A stretch of 18,719 nucleotides of DNA. It comes from Pseudomonadota bacterium. Its GTDB lineage: Bacteria; Pseudomonadota; Gammaproteobacteria; Steroidobacterales; Steroidobacteraceae. Both the position numbers and the translations under genes were made by a program. The notes beneath the pieces are model-generated. The model ran no database searches. It was given only the letters and a program-made list of their open reading frames with translations, and was not told the DNA's origin. Each line of letters opens with the position of its first letter. Positions within the stretch are counted from its first letter, which is position 1. Positions 8,460 through 15,560 of the stretch are shown here, piece by piece. The DNA is taken from NCBI GenBank assembly GCA_947454665.1, contig CANGMU010000018.1, positions 1 through 18,719 of the forward strand, read 5' to 3'.

Positions 8460-8492
8460 CAGCGCGCAGAAATCCGGTGCGAAGGGGCAGGC

Positions 8493-9449
8493 ATGGATCT
8501 CAACCTGGATACGACATCGCAGCACGTCAGGCCGGTAACCGTCGAGGTGGCGTCGCCCTTTGTCCGCAAGCGGGTCATCGCATCGCGCTCGGCGGAAAAT
8601 GTGGGTGCCACGGTTGGAACGCTCGACTTCGCGCGCGTGGGCAGTATCAGCATCGGGCGTTTCTCCTCCAGCCACAGCTGTGTGACCCAGCATCCCGTGG
8701 CGCTCACGCCATCAGCGCGCAAGAGCGTCTTCCTTGCCGTGCAGCTGAAAGGGCGCACGTCGGTGGAGCAATGCGGCCGGACCATGCGGCTTGCGCCCGG
8801 TGCCTGGGGGCTCTGCGATGCCCCCACGCCCTGTGTGTCCTCGCATTCGGAGGACGTGGACCAGCTGCATCTGCTGATTCCCCGAGAATCCGTGCGCCTG
8901 GCTGTCGACACGCGCTTCGTGGTCTGCAGGCCTTTCGCGGAGCAGTCGCGGATCTCCGAGCTCATGTGCAACACGATCGTGTCCTTGTTCGAGGAGTTGC
9001 CCCAGCTTGGCGCCCGCCATTCCGTCGACCTGGCCGACATCGCACTGAAGCTCTTCCACCTGGCCGTGACCGAACGGATCCAGCAACCTGATGGCTTCTC
9101 CGCCAAGGAAGCGCTGCGCGAGCGCATCAACCATTACGTCGAGAGCCGGCTGCGGGATTCCGGTCTCTCGCTGGACCAGATCGCCACCGACCTGCGTTGC
9201 ACCAAGCGCTACCTGCACATGGCATTTGCGGACGAGGCGCGCTCGCTCAACGAATACATCTGGGACCGTCGGCTTGAACGGTGCCGGGAGGATCTCGAAA
9301 ACCCGATGCGCCGCGCCGGTTCGATCACCGAGACGGCGATGAGTTGGGGGTTCAGCAATCTGTCGCACTTCAGCCGGGCCTTCCGGGACCGGTTCGGCAT
9401 GACGCCGCGGCAGGTGCGCGATGCGGCCCGCCTCGTCGCGCAGCGCTGA
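8493..9449 (+). CDS. AraC family transcriptional regulator
   Basis: 318 aa. The N-terminal 190 residues resemble the AraC-binding-like domain found in FeaR/NahR-neighbourhood activators of aromatic-compound pathways (conserved pattern LAVQLKGRTSVEQCGRTMRLAPGAWGLCDA, then LLIPRESV). The C-terminal 105 residues are the double helix-turn-helix: LSLDQIATDLRCTKRYLHMAF and SITETAMSWGFSNLSHFSRAFRDRFGMTPRQVR. The start at 8493 has GAAGGGG upstream at 8481-8487; an in-frame ATG at 8370 would run into the divergent tetR-type gene and is not preferred. It directly precedes the seven-gene dioxygenase operon and is its most likely activator. The effector is unknown; that the family often senses aromatic compounds is established, but its application here is inference. 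Confidence 0.93.
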   Translation: MDLNLDTTSQHVRPVTVEVASPFVRKRVIASRSAENVGATVGTLDFARVGSISIGRFSSSHSCVTQHPVALTPSARKSVFLAVQLKGRTSVEQCGRTMRLAPGAWGLCDAPTPCVSSHSEDVDQLHLLIPRESVRLAVDTRFVVCRPFAEQSRISELMCNTIVSLFEELPQLGARHSVDLADIALKLFHLAVTERIQQPDGFSAKEALRERINHYVESRLRDSGLSLDQIATDLRCTKRYLHMAFADEARSLNEYIWDRRLERCREDLENPMRRAGSITETAMSWGFSNLSHFSRAFRDRFGMTPRQVRDAARLVAQR

Positions 9450-9498
9450 ATCGCCGTCGCACTTCCCCGCCGGAAAATTCGGACTTCCCTCCCGGCAC

Positions 9499-9525
9499 AG
9501 CATGCGAAACGCGCATCCCTAGACT
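9499..9525 (+). promoter_or_regulatory. Candidate promoter of the dioxygenase operon
   Basis: AGCA at 9499-9502, 17 bases, then TAGACT at 9520-9525. The last ten bases, TCCCTAGACT, recur exactly in front of the TonB-dependent receptor gene with AGCA at the same 17-base distance. If TAGACT is a -10, transcription would begin close to ATG 9534, giving a leaderless or nearly leaderless message; this fits the absence of a ribosome-binding site there. An inverted repeat ATGCG-aaacg-CGCAT (9502-9516) lies between the two boxes and could bind the activator. Confidence 0.4.
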
Positions 9526-9533
9526 TGGATTCC

Positions 9534-10565
9534 ATGCGCCAATCCCTTAACGCTCTGGTCGGCATGCTTGTCCTCTGCTTCGCGGCACAGGCCGAGGCAG
9601 GTTCCTTGTCCGGCCGGGTCGTCGACCCGGACGGCAAGACGGTACAGCGCCTCGAAAGCGACGTAACGGCCGTGGATGCCGCGGGCCACAAGTTCACCGG
9701 CAAGCTCACGGGCGATGGCAGCTACCGCATCGACTCATTGCCCGCAGGCAGCTACACGCTCGATCTGGACCTGCCTACCCGGCTCTTCGAGCGTTTCGCG
9801 CGCGCCGGCGTGGAAGTGGGCGCCACCGACAAGGTCGTCCTCGACCTGCGCCTTGATTGGGGCATGAACCTCGGCACGGTCGGTGATGATCCGCTGCTAC
9901 AGGGCTCTGATCTGCGCGCGAAGACGAAGGACATCGACGGCCCGGTGCCCCGCACATCGGATGGCAAGCCTGATCTGTCGGGCGTCTGGACCAATTTCGG
10001 CGATTCCCTCGCGGGGGCCGCCCCGATGAAGCCCTGGGCACAGAAGCTCCATGACGAATGGAAGCAAATCAAGCAGGACAACCCGGGCGCGTACTGCCTG
10101 CCGCAATCAGGACTCATGACACTGACGAACTACCCCTACAAGTTCGTGCAGACGCCGCAGCTCATTGTGCAGCTTGTTGAGGACACGGTCATCAGCCACC
10201 GGCAGATCTTCCTGGATGGCCGGGGTCATCCGCCGGCCGAAGTCTGGAACCCATCCTGGTTCGGCCACTCCATCGGTCGCTGGGAAGGCGACACCCTCGT
10301 CGTCGAAACCGTGGGCTTCAACGACAAGACGCCGGGCTTCGGGATCCACAGCGAGGCGCTCAAGCTCGTCGAGAAATACCGTCGCACCAGTCGTGGCCGG
10401 ATGGAGATCGAGGTCACTGCCGAAGATCCGGAAGCTTGGACCGGTCCCTGGACCCGCAAGAAGCTTGCCGGTCTCGTCGAAGATTCCGAGATCGTCGAAT
10501 TCGTTTGTGCGGAAGGGCGTCCGGCCCATTCCGCGATGCGCGCCCCGTGGAAGGCGCGTCCCTGA
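9534..10565 (+). CDS. Exported protein with carboxypeptidase-regulatory-like N-domain (first operon gene)
   Basis: 343 aa, function not recognised. A signal peptide (MRQSLNALVGMLVLCFAAQAEA, cut before GSLSG) is followed by an about 80-residue beta-sandwich of the carboxypeptidase-regulatory type: GRVVDPDGKTVQRLESDV with GDGSYRIDSLPAGSYTLDLDLP. The remaining about 240 residues carry DGKPDLSGVWTN, MKPWAQ, KQDNPGAYCLPQ, GHSIGRWEGDTLVVETVGFN and EIVEFVCAEG, a pattern seen in many uncharacterised proteobacterial periplasmic proteins. A close paralogue lies at 15545-16588. The start was taken as ATG 9534; a TTG three codons upstream is possible. It opens a seven-gene run; the next gene begins 22 bp after its stop. 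Confidence 0.85.
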   Translation: MRQSLNALVGMLVLCFAAQAEAGSLSGRVVDPDGKTVQRLESDVTAVDAAGHKFTGKLTGDGSYRIDSLPAGSYTLDLDLPTRLFERFARAGVEVGATDKVVLDLRLDWGMNLGTVGDDPLLQGSDLRAKTKDIDGPVPRTSDGKPDLSGVWTNFGDSLAGAAPMKPWAQKLHDEWKQIKQDNPGAYCLPQSGLMTLTNYPYKFVQTPQLIVQLVEDTVISHRQIFLDGRGHPPAEVWNPSWFGHSIGRWEGDTLVVETVGFNDKTPGFGIHSEALKLVEKYRRTSRGRMEIEVTAEDPEAWTGPWTRKKLAGLVEDSEIVEFVCAEGRPAHSAMRAPWKARP

Positions 10566-10587
10566 GTTGTTTGCTGGAGAACCGATC

Positions 10588-10992
10588 ATGACCCCAGTCC
10601 GTCTGCTGTCCGCTGCACTGGCCCTTGCCGTGACCTTCCCGGCCATGGCCCACCATTCCTTCGTCGCGCAGTTCGATCCGAACAAGCCGCGCACGATCGC
10701 CGGCACGGTGGTCGCGCTGGAATGGACCAATCCGCATGCCCGCTTCTTCGTCGACGTGACGGACACCAAGGGCAAGGTCACCAAGTTCGAGGTCGAACTG
10801 GGCAGCCCGAACAAGCTGCTGCGCTATGGCTGGAACCGCAACGCGATGAAGTCGGGTGACGTGGTCACCGTCGAAGGCTTCGACGCGCGCGATGGTTCCG
10901 CCTTGATCAATGCGAAGACGGTCAAGTTCGCCGACGGTCGTGCGATCAGCGCCGGCTCGTCCCTCCAGGACGATTACTCAGAAAAGAAATAG
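10588..10992 (+). CDS. DUF6152-type small periplasmic protein
   Basis: 134 aa with a signal peptide ending FPAMA, so the mature protein should begin HHSFVAQFDPNKP. The rest is a small beta-rich domain with GTVVALEWTNPHARFFVDVTD, NKLLRYGWNRNAMKSGDVVTVEG and DARDGSALINAKTVKFADGR, which fits the DUF6152 family as I recall it. No function is established. The exposed N-terminal His22-His23 pair (precursor numbering) plus the His50 of NPHA would suit metal binding; this is inference. GGAGA precedes the start at a good distance. It sits between the exported gene-1 protein and two membrane proteins, an association typical of such families. Confidence 0.88.
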   Translation: MTPVRLLSAALALAVTFPAMAHHSFVAQFDPNKPRTIAGTVVALEWTNPHARFFVDVTDTKGKVTKFEVELGSPNKLLRYGWNRNAMKSGDVVTVEGFDARDGSALINAKTVKFADGRAISAGSSLQDDYSEKK

Positions 10993-11001
10993 GCCAGCGC
11001 C

Positions 11002-11505
11002 ATGTTTGTCGAGCAGATGCAGCGCGTGTCGGCCTGGATCATCGCCACGCCGGCGAGCCAGGCGGTCCAGGCCCTCGATGGCTATGTGCCGGCCACGCAG
11101 TCGGTCCATATCCTGGCCATAGCGGTCGTCGTGGCAACCACGACGATGATGAACCTCCGGCTGCTCGGCCTCATGAATCGCAGCCTGCCCATCGCCGTGC
11201 TGGGCGAGCGCCTGCGTCGACCGGTCTGGATCGCGCTCGCTGTCCTCCTGATATCGGGGCTGGCGTTGCTGCTGGCCGAACCGGAGCGCTCGCTCGCCAG
11301 TCAGGTCTTCCAGCTGAAGATGCTGCTGCTGGCCACGGCCTGCGTGCTGGTCGTCCGCCAGCAGAAGGCAATCCGTACGCAGGCTCCGGAGTGGGATTCC
11401 TTGGGCGCCGTGCCGCTTGCCGTGCGTGTGCCGGCAGCGTTCCTGCTTGGGATCTGGTCCTGCATCGTCTTCGCGGGGCGCTGGATCGCCTACGCCCAAT
11501 ACTGA
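11002..11505 (+). CDS. DUF6644-like four-helix membrane protein (copy 1)
   Basis: 167 aa with about four hydrophobic helices: near 31-56 (TQSVHILAIAVVVATTTMMNLRLLG), 74-92, 100-118 and 138-160. Shares with its downstream neighbour the patterns SVHxLAI (His36 in helix 1), LRLLG, an (L/A)K(L/M) at the start of helix 3, and GRW near the C-terminus, so the two are paralogues. It is not recognisable as a known transporter or enzyme; the DUF6644 assignment is from memory of the family pattern. The start lies 9 bp after the DUF6152-type stop with a weak ribosome-binding site, suggesting coupling. Confidence 0.82.
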   Translation: MFVEQMQRVSAWIIATPASQAVQALDGYVPATQSVHILAIAVVVATTTMMNLRLLGLMNRSLPIAVLGERLRRPVWIALAVLLISGLALLLAEPERSLASQVFQLKMLLLATACVLVVRQQKAIRTQAPEWDSLGAVPLAVRVPAAFLLGIWSCIVFAGRWIAYAQY

Positions 11506-11524
11506 ACCCGCGGAGCAGTAGCCC

Positions 11525-12016
11525 ATGAGTTTTGTCGATTTCCTACAGAAGCTGCAGGCCTCCCCCCTCGGCTGGACGATCAGTGGTTCAGCCGTTCTTT
11601 TTCCCTGGATCGAATCGGTCCACGTGCTGGCGATCACCTTCGTGGTGGGCTCCATCGCGATGGTCGATTTGCGTCTGCTGGGTTGGGCAGGTCGCGGTGA
11701 CAGCATCGTGCGCATGTCCCGGGAAATCGTTCCGTGGACGGTCGGCGCCTTCTGCATCGCCGCCGTGACCGGCGGGCTGTTGTTCAGTTCTTCCGCGGTT
11801 CGCTACTGGGCCAACGGGTACTTCCGGGCGAAGCTCGTGCTGCTGGTGCTGGCTGGCCTGAACATGCTGGTCTTCCATTTCATCACCGGGCGCCGGATGG
11901 CCGATTGGCCGACCAGTGGGCCGCTGCCGGTGGCCGCGCGCGTGGCCGGTGGCGTGTCGCTGGTGTTCTGGGTCGTCATCGTCGTCTTCGGACGCTGGGT
12001 GGGGTTCACGCTATGA
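11525..12016 (+). CDS. DUF6644-like four-helix membrane protein (copy 2)
   Basis: 163 aa, paralogue of the preceding gene: WIESVHVLAITFVVGSIAMVDLRLLGW in helix 1 (His33), AAVTGGLLFSS in helix 2, RAKLVLLVLAGLNMLVFHF in helix 3 with an extra His, and VFWVVIVVFGRWVGF in helix 4. The intramembrane His in helix 1 is kept in both copies, compatible with haem or metal ligation or a proton path, though no motif proves it. GGAG precedes the start. The stop overlaps the ATG of the Tat-exported dioxygenase as ATGA, so the two are translationally coupled; a functional link between this membrane protein and that enzyme is plausible. Confidence 0.82.
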   Translation: MSFVDFLQKLQASPLGWTISGSAVLFPWIESVHVLAITFVVGSIAMVDLRLLGWAGRGDSIVRMSREIVPWTVGAFCIAAVTGGLLFSSSAVRYWANGYFRAKLVLLVLAGLNMLVFHFITGRRMADWPTSGPLPVAARVAGGVSLVFWVVIVVFGRWVGFTL

Positions 12017-13530
12017 AGTTCGGACGCAGGCAGTTCATGACGCAGGCGGCCGTCGGTGCTGCGGCGTCCCTGGCGGGCGGTGGCACGGCGCAGGCCGAAG
12101 TGCTCTTCCCGAAAGATCCGAACAAGTTCGGGCGCGGCGGCTCGACCACCGGCGGCGTGAGCCGCTCGGAGCAGACGCTCTATGACTGCGAGATCGAGGG
12201 CAAGTTGCCGGTTGATCTCGACGGCAGCTTCTTCCGCGTCGGTCCGGACGCGCAGTACCCGAAGTCGCAGCAGTTTGAGGACGACATCTTCTTCGACGGC
12301 GAAGGTCACGTTTCGCTGTTCCAGTTCAAGAACGGCCACGTCGACTTCCGCAGCCGCTACGTCAAGAACGACCGCTGGAAAGCCCAGCATGCTGCCCGCA
12401 AGTCGTTGTTCGGCTACTACCGCAACCGCTCTTCCGACGACGCCAGCGTGCAGGACGTGCGGCGCGCTTCGCACAACACGCACGTCTGGGTGCACGCCAA
12501 CCGGCTGTATGCGCTCAAGGAAGATTCGCCGCCTGCGTTGATCAATCCCCATACGCTTGAAACGATCGATTCGAACTACACCTTCGGCGGTGCCTACACC
12601 GCGGAAACCTTTACCGCGCACCCCAAGAACGATCCCGAGACGGGTGAGATGTTCGCCTTCGGTTACGAAGCGAAGGGACTCGGCAGCACCGACATCAATG
12701 TCATCTCGGTGGGTCGCGACGGCAAGATCAACTGGTCGGCCTGGGTGAACGCGCCCTACTGCTGCATGCTGCATGACTTCGCGGTCACGCGGCGGCACAT
12801 CGCCTTCCTGGCGATCCCGATGGCCTACAACAAGGCCTCGCCGGTGCACTGGGCCTGGGACAACACGAAGCAGCCCTGGCTCGGCGTCATGCGCCGCGGC
12901 GGCGATGGCAAGGACATCCGCTGGGTGCCCGGTCCGATGAACATGAGCGATCACACGATGGGCTCCTGGTCCGATGGCGACCGGTTTTTCTGGGACATGG
13001 ACGGCGCCGACGGCAACCGGTTCCCGTTCTTCCCCCACCTGCATGATCGCTTCGATCCCGTGAAGGGCCAGGCGCGCGTGCGCCGCTTCTCGATGGATCT
13101 GTCGCGAAAGTCTGTCCGCAACTTCGACATGGAAGTGCTTTATCCGGATGTCACTGGTGCCCTGTCACGGCAGGACGACCGCTACAACGTCGACCCATAC
13201 CGATACGGGTTCCTCGTGTCGGCCTGGGGCAGCAAGGGTCAGGGCTGGACGATGTTCGATCACCAGAAGCGGACGCATCGCACGTTCATGCCGGGTCCGG
13301 ATGCGGTGTTGAACGAGGCCGTCTTCGCACCCCGTCGCAAGGGCGCCGCGGAGGCGGACGGCTATCTGCTCGGTGTCGCGCACCTGCCGAAGGAAAACCG
13401 CTCGGAGGTGCTCGTGCTGGATACGCAGGACATTACCGCTGGCCCCATCGCGCGTGTAATCCTCCCGGGCAGGGCCACGCCCCAGATCCACGGCAACTGG
13501 ATTCCGGGAGACCAGTTGCCGCCCGGCTGA
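12013..13530 (+). CDS. Tat-exported carotenoid oxygenase family (lignostilbene dioxygenase-like) protein
   Basis: 505 aa member of the iron-dependent RPE65/carotenoid oxygenase family, whose seven-bladed propellers split C=C bonds with O2 into two carbonyl products. All four iron ligands are present: His203 (TAHPK), His254 (MLHDF), His314 (SDHTMGSW) and His493 (QIHGNW), with family-like spacing. Tyr136 (FGYYRN) and Lys169 (ALKED) align with the Tyr/Lys pair that binds the substrate 4-hydroxyl in lignostilbene dioxygenases such as NOV1/LsdA. The N-terminus MKFGRRQFMTQAAVGAAASLAGGGTAQA is a twin-arginine signal, predicting folding and iron loading in the cytoplasm, then export. It is a paralogue of the next gene. 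Substrate is inferred as a phenolic aryl-alkene; a carotenoid or isoeugenol-like substrate is not excluded. Confidence 0.92.
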   Translation: MKFGRRQFMTQAAVGAAASLAGGGTAQAEVLFPKDPNKFGRGGSTTGGVSRSEQTLYDCEIEGKLPVDLDGSFFRVGPDAQYPKSQQFEDDIFFDGEGHVSLFQFKNGHVDFRSRYVKNDRWKAQHAARKSLFGYYRNRSSDDASVQDVRRASHNTHVWVHANRLYALKEDSPPALINPHTLETIDSNYTFGGAYTAETFTAHPKNDPETGEMFAFGYEAKGLGSTDINVISVGRDGKINWSAWVNAPYCCMLHDFAVTRRHIAFLAIPMAYNKASPVHWAWDNTKQPWLGVMRRGGDGKDIRWVPGPMNMSDHTMGSWSDGDRFFWDMDGADGNRFPFFPHLHDRFDPVKGQARVRRFSMDLSRKSVRNFDMEVLYPDVTGALSRQDDRYNVDPYRYGFLVSAWGSKGQGWTMFDHQKRTHRTFMPGPDAVLNEAVFAPRRKGAAEADGYLLGVAHLPKENRSEVLVLDTQDITAGPIARVILPGRATPQIHGNWIPGDQLPPG

Positions 13531-13562
13531 CCGATCCAACTTACTCAAACTGTGGTGAGACC

Positions 13563-15032
13563 ATGTCACGCTTCCCCGATACGATGGAATTCACGCGCCT
13601 GAACCGCCCGATCGGCATCGAGTGGTCGGCCAGCAACCTGGAGGTTGAAGGCCAGATCCCGCCGGAGATCAACGGGGCCTTCTTTCGTGCCGTGCCGGAC
13701 CCGGCCTTCTCGCCGCTGTTTCCGGACGATTCCATCCTCTCCGCCGATGGCATGGTCAGCCGCTTCTCGTTCGAGAACGGCACTGTCGATCACGCCATCC
13801 GCTACCTGCGTACGCCGCGTTTCGAGGCCGAGCGCGTCGCGCGGCGCGCGCTCTTCGGTCGTTACCGAAACCCGTTCACTGATCTCCCGGAAGTGCAGGG
13901 CACGGACCGCGCTGTCGCGAACACGACGCCTGTCTGGCATGGCGGCCGGCTCTTCATGACGAAGGAAGATGCCCTGGCCTACGAGGTGAACCCGCACACG
14001 CTGGAAACCGTGGGTCCCTGGACCTACGAGGGCAAGTTGCGCTCGCCCACGATGACGGCCCACCCGCGCGTCGACCCGGTGACCGGCGAGATGTTCATGT
14101 TCGGCTACGAGGCCGGTGGTCTTTGCAGCGATGACGTCGCCTATTTCATCGCCGACCGTGATGGCAACCTGAAGTCGGAAGAGTGGTTCAAGGCGCCGTA
14201 CTGCTCGCTGATGCACGACTTCGGCCTTACCGAGCGTTGGGCCGTCTTCGCGGTCTTCCCGACCAAGACCGACCTCGAGCGGCTCAAGCAGGGTGGCGTC
14301 CATTGGAGCCACGATGCCGACGGGGACGCCTGGATCGGCATCATGCCCCGCTATGGCAAGGGCTCGGAGATGCGCTGGTTCAAGGGCCCCAAGGGGGTCT
14401 TCGCCTTCCACTACATCAACGCCTGGGACGAGGGCGACACCGTCCACCTCGACATCTGCCTCGCGGATTCGAATCCCTTCCCGTTCATCCGCGCTGCTTC
14501 CGGCGATTTCCGACCGACCTTCGATCTGAAGATGACGTCCACGCGCTGGACCTTCGACATGTCGAACCCGGCCGATACTTTCGTCGCCCGCGACATCTGC
14601 CCGCCGGGTGACTTGCCGCGTCTGCGCGATGCGGACCTCAGCCGGCCCTATTCGCATTTCTGGATGCCGAGCATGAATCCCCAGGGTGGTCCGCCGGTGC
14701 CGGGTGGTCCGGTCGGTGCGCAGTTCAACTGCCTGCTGCGGATCGAGCCGGCCACTGGCCGGATCGGCATGGCGCAGTTCGGACCAGGGACTGCGGTCAG
14801 CGAGCCCGTGCATGTGCCGTCGGGCAAGCCGGGGCATGACGGCTGGCTCATCCTCGTCGTCGATCGTGAGATCGATCCCGGGCACCACGCGTCAGAGCTC
14901 GTGATCATCGATGCGACTGACATCGGAGCGCCACCCGTGGCGCGCGTCCGTGTTCCGGTTGCGTTGCATCCGCAGATCCATGGGTGCTGGGTGTCCGGCG
15001 CGCAGCTCGCGCAGTCGCGTCACAAGGGCTGA
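13563..15032 (+). CDS. Cytoplasmic carotenoid oxygenase family (lignostilbene dioxygenase-like) protein
   Basis: 489 aa, second member of the same iron dioxygenase family. Iron ligands: His167 (TAHPRVDP), His218 (LMHDF), His283 (FHYINAW) and His473 (QIHGCW). The first two carry the same residue numbers as I recall for NOV1/lignostilbene dioxygenase, and Tyr101 (FGRYRN) and Lys134 (FMTKED) likewise coincide with the pair that contacts the substrate phenol. No signal peptide: the protein starts MSRFPDTMEFTRLNRPIG and runs straight into the first blade, so it should stay in the cytoplasm. GGTGAGA precedes the start. It follows the Tat-exported paralogue by 32 bp; the two have diverged strongly between blades, so this is an old duplication. 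It may act on a related substrate in the other compartment. Confidence 0.93.
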   Translation: MSRFPDTMEFTRLNRPIGIEWSASNLEVEGQIPPEINGAFFRAVPDPAFSPLFPDDSILSADGMVSRFSFENGTVDHAIRYLRTPRFEAERVARRALFGRYRNPFTDLPEVQGTDRAVANTTPVWHGGRLFMTKEDALAYEVNPHTLETVGPWTYEGKLRSPTMTAHPRVDPVTGEMFMFGYEAGGLCSDDVAYFIADRDGNLKSEEWFKAPYCSLMHDFGLTERWAVFAVFPTKTDLERLKQGGVHWSHDADGDAWIGIMPRYGKGSEMRWFKGPKGVFAFHYINAWDEGDTVHLDICLADSNPFPFIRAASGDFRPTFDLKMTSTRWTFDMSNPADTFVARDICPPGDLPRLRDADLSRPYSHFWMPSMNPQGGPPVPGGPVGAQFNCLLRIEPATGRIGMAQFGPGTAVSEPVHVPSGKPGHDGWLILVVDREIDPGHHASELVIIDATDIGAPPVARVRVPVALHPQIHGCWVSGAQLAQSRHKG

Positions 15033-15042
15033 CGGAGGCGTC

Positions 15043-15522
15043 ATGGCCATGACGGAGTTGCACCGCCGCTACCTCGCGCGCGAGACAGCGGTCAGCGCCG
15101 TGGTCAATGCGGCGCTGAGCGGGTTCGTGTGCTGGCTGGTGTTTGGTCGCAGTGGGGCGGCGTCAATCGACGACGCCCGCGCCTTCGCGACCGACTTCCT
15201 GCCGCAGGCCTTCATCCTCTCGCTCATGAGCACGCTGGTGCCCGGCGCGGTGACGCGCCGGCGCATGCGGATGGGCGAGGTGCAGGCCCTGGAGGGTCCG
15301 CCGTCGAAACTGCCGCGCAACCTGCTGCTGCGCGCGCTGTGCATCGCTGGCCTGGCGATGTTGATCGGCGGTGGGGCGGCCCTGCTGCTGACCCTGGCGG
15401 TCTGGCAGGGGCCGCTGTCGATCGCGCAGGTTTACGCGATCAAGGTGTTGTTCGGCGTACTGCTCGCCGTGCCGGTCACGCGCATCGGCCTGCGCGCTGC
15501 GCTGGCCGACCGCGTTACCTGA
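15043..15522 (+). CDS. Small membrane protein, last gene of the operon
   Basis: 159 aa, function not recognised. About four hydrophobic stretches: 15-35 (ETAVSAVVNAALSGFVCWLVFG), 52-70 (LPQAFILSLMSTLVPGAV), 95-117 (LRALCIAGLAMLIGGGAALLLTLAV) and 128-148 (YAIKVLFGVLLAVPVTRIGL), with a basic RRRMRMG loop after the second. GGAGG lies four bases before ATG 15043; a second ATG at 15049 has a ten-base spacing and is also possible. It begins 10 bp after the dioxygenase stop, so it belongs to the same transcript. No catalytic motif is visible; transporter-like helper or membrane anchor roles are equally open. Confidence 0.75.
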   Translation: MAMTELHRRYLARETAVSAVVNAALSGFVCWLVFGRSGAASIDDARAFATDFLPQAFILSLMSTLVPGAVTRRRMRMGEVQALEGPPSKLPRNLLLRALCIAGLAMLIGGGAALLLTLAVWQGPLSIAQVYAIKVLFGVLLAVPVTRIGLRAALADRVT

Positions 15523-15537
15523 GGAATTCGCGGCAGG

Positions 15538-15560
15538 GGCCGGCTCAGGGCCGGCCTTTC
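15538..15560 (+). terminator. Weak terminator candidate between convergent genes
   Basis: GGCCGGC (15538-15544), loop TCAGG, GCCGGCC (15550-15556), then TTTC. It is placed correctly after the operon's last stop codon, but the U-tract is short and the right arm encodes the end of the convergent gene, whose stop codon falls in the loop. The hairpin may be incidental to high GC. Confidence 0.35.

Noticed and set aside
9469..9482. CCGGAAAATTCGG as an operator
   Set aside because: Only the outer three bases pair; too weak to call.
9525..9533. TTG start at 9525 for the first operon gene
   Set aside because: It adds only three residues before the signal peptide, lacks a ribosome-binding site and overlaps the promoter-like TAGACT; ATG 9534 is simpler.
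11803..13044. 413-codon minus-strand open frame opposite the membrane protein and first dioxygenase
   Set aside because: Overlaps conserved iron-binding His codons of the dioxygenase on the other strand; composition typical of an antisense artefact.
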